A stretch of 64,000 bases of DNA. It comes from Mycobacterium sp. GA-1199 (GTDB lineage: Bacteria; Actinomycetota; Actinomycetes; Mycobacteriales; Mycobacteriaceae). The stretch's first letter is position 1. Every line of letters starts with the position of its first letter. The stretch spans positions 62,001-126,000 of the forward strand of contig NZ_LQIX01000023.1 of NCBI RefSeq assembly GCF_001500045.1. The letters are read 5' to 3'. Shown here piece by piece: positions 63,083 to 64,000 of the stretch. The translations under genes and the position numbers were made by a program. Below the pieces are notes generated by a model, which saw only the letters and a list, made by a program, of their open reading frames with translations, was not told the origin of the DNA and made no database searches.

Positions 63083-64000
63083 GTGAGTCCGCGGCAACTC
63101 GGCGTGCTGGCGCTGATCGCGGCGGGCGTATTCGTTTTCGTCTCCGATCTGCGCCCCGCCGCCGTACGCGCCGGCGGCGAGGTGATCGCCGACCCCTACT
63201 CCTACCTGTTGGCGAGCTCGACCGATCTGGGAGCCTCGCGTGACAGCGGGGTGCAGCTGACGATGGCGTTGCGCGACGGGCACCGCCCAGCGGGGGTGTA
63301 CGCCTGGGCGGACGGCCGAGGCCTTTCCGTGCGGTGGCGCCCCGGACATCAGTGGGCCGTGGTGGAGGGTCCGGCGGCATCGGTCGCCGAGGCGTTCGAC
63401 GTCGAGGTGCGTGACTACCGCGGGCGCCGCGGCCAGGTGTTCTACGCATCCCCGCAGCAGCCGGACGTGCCGGATGTGTTGCGTGACGAGGTATTCGAGG
63501 TCGGGCGGATCCTCGGTTACGTGCCGCATCACACGTCGCACATCTGGACGCTGCCGCTCGATGTTCCGGACAAGGGCCTGACACCCGAGGCGCTGCGCAA
63601 CACCTACAACGCCGCGCCGCTGGCCGCGGCCGGCTACACCGGCAAGGGCACCACGATCGTGTTCTTCGCCTTCGACGGGTTCGACCAGGCCGATCTCGAC
63701 AGCTTCGCCGACACCTACGACCTGCCGCGGTTCACCCCCGAGGTGGTCGGTGAACTCGACGAACCGCGCGGCGAAGCCACGATGGACCTTCAGGTGGCGC
63801 ACGCGGTCGCTCCCGATGCCCGCAAGGTCGTGGTCAGTGCCCTTCCGACCGTCACCGCCGACGGCGCATTCGAACGCATCGGCCAGATGCTCGAGGAGAC
63901 CGACCGTCGGTATCCGGGCGCCGTGTGGAGCTTCTCCATCGGATGGGGCTGCGACAAGCTGATCACCGCCGCCGACCTCGCCCCCGTGCGGTCGGCGCTG
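63083..64000 (+). CDS. S53-family (sedolisin/kumamolisin-like) protease, 3' end outside window
   Basis: From GTG at 63083 the frame is open to the window end, 306 residues. An N-terminal hydrophobic helix (QLGVLALIAAGVFVFVS) acts as signal or anchor; then a pro-kumamolisin activation domain (GVQLTMALRDGHRPAGVYAW, ASVAEAFDVEVRDYRG) and the start of the catalytic domain (GKGTTIVFFAFDGFDQADL). The catalytic Glu/Asp pair is visible as EATMD; the SGTSAS serine lies beyond the edge. Acid-active secreted peptidase. Confidence 0.82.
   Translation, partial: MSPRQLGVLALIAAGVFVFVSDLRPAAVRAGGEVIADPYSYLLASSTDLGASRDSGVQLTMALRDGHRPAGVYAWADGRGLSVRWRPGHQWAVVEGPAASVAEAFDVEVRDYRGRRGQVFYASPQQPDVPDVLRDEVFEVGRILGYVPHHTSHIWTLPLDVPDKGLTPEALRNTYNAAPLAAAGYTGKGTTIVFFAFDGFDQADLDSFADTYDLPRFTPEVVGELDEPRGEATMDLQVAHAVAPDARKVVVSALPTVTADGAFERIGQMLEETDRRYPGAVWSFSIGWGCDKLITAADLAPVRSAL

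Overview
The window is a stretch of a high-GC actinobacterial chromosome, almost certainly a fast-growing Mycobacterium (Mycolicibacterium). The pointers are family-level: a fatty-acyl-AMP ligase, a mycobacterial-type methylenetetrahydrofolate reductase, a five-gene MoxR/DUF58 operon that looks like the M. tuberculosis moxR3 region, a hemophore-related secreted protein, a 13E12-type HNH gene, a mycobacterial rhomboid, and many GTG starts with GGAG-type ribosome sites. No rRNA, tRNA, insertion sequence or CRISPR array was recognised.

Layout. 1-7.4 kb: acyl-AMP ligase (cut by the left edge), aldo/keto reductase, a 35-residue zinc-ribbon microprotein not expected from standard gene calling, an esterase, an epimerase, a flavin monooxygenase and a spore-photoproduct-lyase-type radical SAM enzyme. 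7.4-15.2 kb: NmrA-like reductase, large LuxR-type ATPase regulator, a flavoprotein fragment, a nitroreductase, and a sigma factor-SDR-cupin-hypothetical operon. 15.2-28.8 kb: an oxidative catabolic-looking cluster. 28.9-49.7 kb: housekeeping and conserved hypothetical genes (M42 peptidase, SelO, MTHFR, HrpA, glutamine cyclotransferase, nitrobindin, rhomboid, Kup). 49.8-53.9 kb: MoxR operon. 53.9-55.6 kb: a frameshifted 13E12 HNH gene. 55.8-58.8 kb: two transporters with small proteins. 58.8-62.7 kb: an ANTAR/STAS/PAS-PP2C-kinase stress module. The right edge cuts a sedolisin-type protease.

The most striking region is the 15.2-28.8 kb cluster. It has three cytochromes P450, five SDR dehydrogenases, two luciferase-like monooxygenases, a GMC oxidoreductase, a VOC protein, a SnoaL-like protein, a nitroreductase and one TetR regulator. 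Nine copies of a 14-bp palindrome (consensus TRTACGRNCGTAYR) sit in five intergenic gaps of this cluster and I saw none elsewhere in the window, so the cluster reads as a single TetR regulon. One of the P450s (20794-22146, minus) is open from end to end except for one in-frame UGA, and that UGA is exactly at the codon for the haem-ligating cysteine. The frame continues intact on both sides. This is either a selenocysteine-ligated P450 or a very precisely placed nonsense mutation, and it is the main finding.

A second theme is a set of about 64-bp intergenic imperfect palindromes. Their stems differ in sequence but stay self-complementary, while a CGGCGTGTCG core is kept at the same place inside.
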